The notes below the pieces were generated by a model. That model was not told the origin of the DNA. It did no database searches and was given only the letters and a program-made list of their open reading frames with translations. A DNA stretch of 8,720 nt from DASUPK01 sp046732465. Its GTDB lineage: Bacteria; Actinomycetota; Thermoleophilia; Solirubrobacterales; 70-9. Shown piece by piece: positions 5,385-8,720 of this stretch; within the stretch, counting starts at the first letter, position 1, and the number at the start of each line of letters is the position of its first letter. The stretch lies in contig JBKPND010000066.1 of NCBI GenBank assembly GCA_046732465.1, positions 1 to 8,720 on the forward strand, given 5' to 3'. Position numbers and translations under genes: made by a program.

Positions 5385-6170
5385 ATGACCTCGAGGGCGA
5401 GACGCGCGACGCTGAGCGTCGCGATCGTCGTGCCGGTTGTGGCGGTGGCCGCGCTCGTCATCTCCGGCGGAGATGGGCAGGCGAAGCCCGAGCAGCAGGC
5501 GCACGTCCTCGTCTTCTCGAAGACCGCGGGATTCCGTCACGACTCGATCCCGGCCGGGATCGCCGCGATCAGGAGCCTCGGGCGAGCGAACGGCTTCTCG
5601 GTCGCCGCCACCGAGAACGCGAAGACGCTCATTCGGAAACGCCTGGGCCGCTTCGACGCCGTCGTCTTCCTCAACACCACCGGCGACGTCCTCGCTCCGC
5701 GGCAGCAGGCGGCCTTCAGGTCCTTCATCCGCCACGGCGGCGGCTGGGTCGGCGTCCATTCGGCCGCGGACACCGAGTACGAGTGGCCCTTCTACGGCCG
5801 CCTGCTCGGCGCCTACTTCCAGTCGCACCCCGCCATCCAGCCGGCCGCGGTCGACGTCACCGACCGGTCGCATCCCTCGACGCGCCACCTCCCGGCTCGC
5901 TGGACACGAACGGACGAGTGGTACGACTTCCGCTCCAACCCGCGCGGCGCCGTCCACGTGCTGGCCACCCTCGACGAATCCACCTACTCCGGCGGGACGA
6001 TGGGCGCCGACCACCCGATCGCCTGGTGCCACCCCTTCAAGGGCCGCCGGGCCTGGTACACGGCCGGCGGCCACACCATCGAGTCGTACTCTGAGCCGAC
6101 CTTCAGGCGCCATCTGCTCGGCGGCATCCTCTGGGCGGCGGGCTTGGCGAAGGGCAATTGCCGGGTCTAG
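5385..6170 (+). CDS. ThuA-domain protein with N-terminal signal/anchor
   Basis: A 261-residue ThuA-like protein (class I glutamine amidotransferase-like fold; the family includes trehalose-utilisation proteins and domains of secreted sugar-active proteins). Residues 10-27 are a hydrophobic signal peptide or anchor after a basic MTSRARR, so it acts outside the membrane. The ThuA domain fills the rest: HVLVFSKTAGFRHDSI (40-55), DAVVFLNTTGDVL (91-103), GGGWVGVHSAADTEYEWPFY (118-137), TDEWYDFRSNPR (176-187), MGADHPIAW (206-214), GGHT (228-231). There is no DJ-1-type cysteine nucleophile at the elbow, where GVHSA is found as is usual for ThuA. ATG at 5385 is chosen because it begins the signal peptide; the frame is open further upstream but overlaps the divergent hydrolase. 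Biochemical role unknown. It ends 3 bp from the convergent membrane-protein gene. Confidence 0.85.
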   Translation: MTSRARRATLSVAIVVPVVAVAALVISGGDGQAKPEQQAHVLVFSKTAGFRHDSIPAGIAAIRSLGRANGFSVAATENAKTLIRKRLGRFDAVVFLNTTGDVLAPRQQAAFRSFIRHGGGWVGVHSAADTEYEWPFYGRLLGAYFQSHPAIQPAAVDVTDRSHPSTRHLPARWTRTDEWYDFRSNPRGAVHVLATLDESTYSGGTMGADHPIAWCHPFKGRRAWYTAGGHTIESYSEPTFRRHLLGGILWAAGLAKGNCRV

Positions 6171-6173
6171 TGG

Positions 6174-6998
6174 CTACGCGGGAACGTCGATCGGATTGCC
6201 CCGCTCGTCACAGGGCACCGTGACGTTCCTCTGCTCGCCCTCGACGATCACAAGCTGGCGCTCCATCTCGTCCGGCTTGATGCTGCCGGCCCGGTCCTCG
6301 TACGGATGATCGAGGAACCAGACGAGGAGCAACCCGGCGACAACGAGCGCCGCGATCGCGGCGATCAGGCTCCCCTGCACGATGAAGTGCTCGCGTCGGT
6401 CCGCGAAGAAGAGGGCGAATCCGACCGTCACGATCGCCCCGAGGCCGAGAACGAACCAGGCGGGCGCCGGCAGGGCACGGTTTGCCTCGCTCAGCCGCAC
6501 GCGGCGGGCATCGGTGCGCTTGTCCTCCTGCTCGAGCAGCTGCAAGAAGGCGGCCTCCTGGGCGCGAGTCTCGGGATTCAGGTGGTGAAGGCCCTTCTCC
6601 AAGCGGTTCACCCAGGTCTGAACCACTTCGCCGCGGTGTCCGTGCTTCATCGCCGGCCACGCGTTGTGGATCACCGCGCGTCCGTAACAGATCAGGGCAC
6701 CCTCGATCGGATCTCGCTCGGCTGGAGGGAAGAACTCCGCGGTTCGGGAGAGCTGCACCACGGTGATTGCCTCCTCCTCCGCCCCGGCTTTCGCGTCATT
6801 GAAGCTCTGGAAGGCCTCGAGGACGACGAAGGCGAGGAGCACTGCGAATGCCGTGCCGAGGAAGGCGAAGATCCCGGCGCCCCGTTCTACCTCGATGAAG
6901 AAGTGATCGACGCTCGCCCGGCGCCTCACCAGGTACATGAGCCCGACCGCGGCGCTGGCGGCGGCGACCACGATCAGGGCCATCAGCCAGAGGCTCAC
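6174..6998 (-). CDS. four-helix membrane protein, DUF4239-like
   Basis: A 274-residue integral membrane protein with two N-terminal helices (about 2-23 and 42-62) and two C-terminal ones (about 179-199 and 207-230). They flank a soluble, mostly helical segment of about 115 residues. The pattern AFLGTAFAVLLAFVVLEAFQSFNDAKAG (45-72), then EEEAITVVQLSRTAEFFPP (74-92), YGRAVIHNAWPAM (105-117), a helical RL...ALPAPAWFVL stretch (168-184) and DHPYEDRAGSIKPDEM (230-245) matches the DUF4239 family, whose function is unknown. The GTG at 6998 overlaps the stop of the oxidoreductase gene as GTGA and has GGAG 8 nt upstream, so I reject the longer frame to 7085. A Val/Glu-rich C-terminal tail (245-274) extends past the last helix. 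Co-translation suggests a functional link with the oxidoreductase. Confidence 0.82.
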   Translation of the reverse strand: MSLWLMALIVVAAASAAVGLMYLVRRRASVDHFFIEVERGAGIFAFLGTAFAVLLAFVVLEAFQSFNDAKAGAEEEAITVVQLSRTAEFFPPAERDPIEGALICYGRAVIHNAWPAMKHGHRGEVVQTWVNRLEKGLHHLNPETRAQEAAFLQLLEQEDKRTDARRVRLSEANRALPAPAWFVLGLGAIVTVGFALFFADRREHFIVQGSLIAAIAALVVAGLLLVWFLDHPYEDRAGSIKPDEMERQLVIVEGEQRNVTVPCDERGNPIDVPA

Positions 6999-7924
6999 GC
7001 TGAGATCTCCGGGATCACGCGTTCCGCCAGTATCTCTATCTGCCGAGGCTCGTCGCCCAGCGGCCAGAGCTGGACCCACTCGCATCCGGCGCGGGCGTAG
7101 TCGGAGAGAACGCTCGCGCAGTGCTCAGGGGAACCGATACAGAGCCGATCACGCAGCTCGTCGGGATCCCGTCCCAGCCGCGGCGCAAGGCCCTCGTCGA
7201 GAACGCGAGCGGTTTCGGTGGAGTCCTCGCTGACCCAGGTCCACATGGTCGCCAGGCCGTTCGGAAAGCCAGACGCCTCCCGCCCTTGCCCGGCTAAGTT
7301 CTCGGCCAGCGACGCCCTGGCGGTGGCAAAGACCTCCGGGCTCGTGTTGTATGCGGAGGCGAGCCAGCCGTCGGCGAGGCGAGCTACCCGGCGGAGGCCG
7401 GCGTCGGAGCCCCAGCTCCCGACCCAGATCGGGATCCCGTCCTCCCGGTAGGGCCGGGGCGCGAGCTCGGAGTCGGGGAGCGCGTAGAAGCGGGTCGCCG
7501 GTGCAGCCTCGCCGCGAAGCAGGCTGCGCAGGATCGCCACGGACTCGTCGAAGCGGGGCCAGCGCTCGTCGAAGGAGAGTCCGACGGCTTCGTAGTCGCG
7601 AGGCGACGACCCCGGCCCCACCCCAGCGATCACGCGGCCCTCGCTCAGGATGTCCAGGGCGGCCAGGGCCTTCGCCAGGGCGACCGGGCCGCGCACGGCG
7701 GGCAGCGCGACGGTCGTCGCCAGGGTCATCTCTCCCGAGCGCTCGCTCGCCGCGGCAAGCGCCGTCAACCCGTCCAGCCAGGGAGTCGAGAACACGAGGT
7801 GGTCGTTGGCTGAGATCGCGTCGAGGCCGCATTCCCGCGCCGTGTCGACGGTCTCCATCACCCGCGCGACCGACTGCCCTTCTCCCCCGAACTCCATCAG
7901 GGGCAGGTGAACCCCGATCTGCAC
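6995..7924 (-). CDS. LLM-class (luciferase-like, probably F420- or FMN-dependent) oxidoreductase
   Basis: A 309-residue TIM-barrel enzyme of the bacterial luciferase superfamily. Readable landmarks: MQIGVHLPL (1-9), LDAISANDHLVF (34-45), LATTVALPAVRGPVALAKAL (68-87), LSEGRVIAGVGPGSSPRDYE (93-112), a following FDERWPRFDE (118-127), IPIWVGSWGSDAGLRRVARL (164-183), ADGWLAS (184-190), and IGSPEH (263-268), where family members set the cofactor-binding loop. In actinobacteria most such proteins use F420, but FMN cannot be excluded. The substrate is not evident. The start is GTG at 7924; the ribosome-binding site is weak. It lies 74 nt after a solute-binding-like gene and overlaps the DUF4239-like gene by four bases, so an operon of at least three genes is likely. 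Confidence 0.9.
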   Translation of the reverse strand: MQIGVHLPLMEFGGEGQSVARVMETVDTARECGLDAISANDHLVFSTPWLDGLTALAAASERSGEMTLATTVALPAVRGPVALAKALAALDILSEGRVIAGVGPGSSPRDYEAVGLSFDERWPRFDESVAILRSLLRGEAAPATRFYALPDSELAPRPYREDGIPIWVGSWGSDAGLRRVARLADGWLASAYNTSPEVFATARASLAENLAGQGREASGFPNGLATMWTWVSEDSTETARVLDEGLAPRLGRDPDELRDRLCIGSPEHCASVLSDYARAGCEWVQLWPLGDEPRQIEILAERVIPEISA

Positions 7925-7998
7925 GGTGCGAGCCTACTCGCGCTCGTCCGGCGTCAGCGAGCCGCTGGTCAGTCCAGGCTCGTCGCAGCCGAGGCCCG

Positions 7999-8720
7999 TC
8001 AGCCGGTGAGCCGGGTGAGCCAGACGCCGGTGAGGCTCGGGACGTCGCCGGCCGAGGAGATCCCGCGCACCGAGCCCTCCATGCCGATGCCGCTCAGTGG
8101 ACCCCCCACGGCATAGAGCAGCGGATCGGAGCGGGCGGCGCGGAGGCCCAAGGCGTCGAGCGGATCCGCCACTTGAACCGCCCCGCCCGCCAGGAGCCGA
8201 AGGCGCTGGTCGGGCTTCGGCGCCGCCACGAAGGTCACGCCGTCGAGCGCAGGGCCGAGGCCCAACGGGCTCCCCCACCAGTCGGCGAACCGCGAGAGCT
8301 CGAGCCGCGCCGGCCCCCCGGCGACCGGCTGGAAGGCCCCGGTCCCCGGACCTCGGGCGTCCGGGAGGAACCGGGCGCGTTGTCCGCTCTGCGGGTCGAG
8401 CGCGCCCGGCGAGACGATGCCGAGCCGGGGCGAGGCCAGGCGGCCAGCGAAATCCCGGACCGGCTGGTCGAGTAGGAAGCGGACCTCGTCCGGCCGCGGG
8501 GCATCGACGGCGAACAGATGCGGAAGCAGCGCCCGCCCGCGCGGATCGCTCTGCCAGCGCCGCGAGTTGGCCAGCACGGCCGCCGCGTTGAACGGCGTCC
8601 CATCCTGGAAGTGGACGCCGAGGCGCAGGGTGAACGTCCAGATGGTCCGATCCTCGGAGGGCGTGGCGCTCAGTGCGAGCCCCGGCTGCCGAGCGGTCCC
8701 TCCATATGGACCGACGACCT
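7999..8720 (-). CDS. family 5 extracellular solute-binding-like protein, partial (5' end outside window)
   Basis: An open frame entering from the right edge and stopping at TGA 8001-7999; about 239 codons are visible. It begins VVGPYGGTA and continues IWTFTLRLGVHFQDGTPFNA and AAVLANSRRW, the diagnostic SBP_bac_5 (peptide/nickel ABC transporter binding protein) segment. Then come LLPHLFAVDAPRPDEVRFLL, PRLGIVSP, a GTGAF lobe junction, and an AADRVALLRSGEVDVA-like stretch (KPDQRLRLLAGGAVQVADPL). The usual second lobe (DVRVRQALNYAIDR and onward, roughly 200 residues) is absent; the protein ends VPSLTGVWLTRLTG. No GTG or ATG inside the window is a credible start. It is either a short variant or a degraded gene. 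Probably the first visible gene of the operon with the LLM oxidoreductase. Confidence 0.75.
   Translation of the reverse strand, partial: VVGPYGGTARQPGLALSATPSEDRTIWTFTLRLGVHFQDGTPFNAAAVLANSRRWQSDPRGRALLPHLFAVDAPRPDEVRFLLDQPVRDFAGRLASPRLGIVSPGALDPQSGQRARFLPDARGPGTGAFQPVAGGPARLELSRFADWWGSPLGLGPALDGVTFVAAPKPDQRLRLLAGGAVQVADPLDALGLRAARSDPLLYAVGGPLSGIGMEGSVRGISSAGDVPSLTGVWLTRLTG

Noticed and set aside
5276..5461. N-terminal extension of the hydrolase (62 more residues)
   Set aside because: Low-complexity Ala/Thr-rich, antisense to the ThuA signal peptide, and family members start near MGIQGF.
7934..8278. 114-codon minus-strand frame ending between the binding-protein and LLM genes
   Set aside because: Mostly overlaps the binding-protein gene in another frame with low-complexity composition; its last 20 or so residues alone are not evidence of a gene.
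7351..8475. 374-codon + strand open frame across the LLM and binding-protein genes
   Set aside because: Very Arg/Ser/Pro-rich, no domain signature, and it spans two real genes on the other strand.

Overview
The window reads as chromosomal DNA of a high-GC actinobacterium. A Thermoleophilia/Solirubrobacterales-like lineage is my best guess, not proven. Support: strong GC bias with many GTG/TTG starts; a perfect Gram-positive/actinobacterial LexA box (CGAACACATGTTCG); an LLM-type (F420/FMN) oxidoreductase; a c-di-AMP (ydaO-yuaA) riboswitch ahead of a cell-wall gene; and a type-A-like RNase P RNA. No integrase, transposase, CRISPR array or phage gene is visible. It looks like ordinary housekeeping/accessory chromosome with several unusual details.

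Layout. Left part: a palindromic operator (6-22) precedes a cysteine-free AhpD/carboxymuconolactone decarboxylase-fold protein (71-637, +). Facing it is a secreted RlpA-like double-psi beta-barrel protein (733-1182, -) under a c-di-AMP riboswitch (about 1196-1324). Next comes a + strand pair: an SDR oxidoreductase (1413-2261) and a class I methyltransferase (2318-2884), closed by a large hairpin.

Middle part: a - strand information-processing block. It holds lexA (3546-4163) with promoter and SOS box, a translationally coupled 59-residue four-cysteine zinc-ribbon protein (3370-3549), and rnpB (about 2972-3301) with its own terminator. A tRNA-Leu(GAG) gene (4317-4402, +) diverges from lexA. 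Its 3' end directly abuts the stop codon of an alpha/beta hydrolase of the haloacetate dehalogenase type (4403-5275, -).

Right part: the hydrolase diverges from a membrane-anchored or secreted ThuA-domain protein (5385-6170, +) across a palindromic operator candidate (5331-5348). A - strand operon then runs in from the right edge: a family 5 solute-binding-like protein with an unusually early C-terminus (7999 to beyond 8720), an LLM oxidoreductase (6995-7924) and a DUF4239-like four-helix membrane protein (6174-6998). The last two are joined by a GTGA start/stop overlap.

Best candidates for something undescribed: the lexA-coupled zinc-ribbon microprotein; the dehalogenase-like hydrolase whose catalytic acid and halide-pocket residues are replaced; the cysteine-free AhpD-like protein; and the half-length family 5 binding protein.
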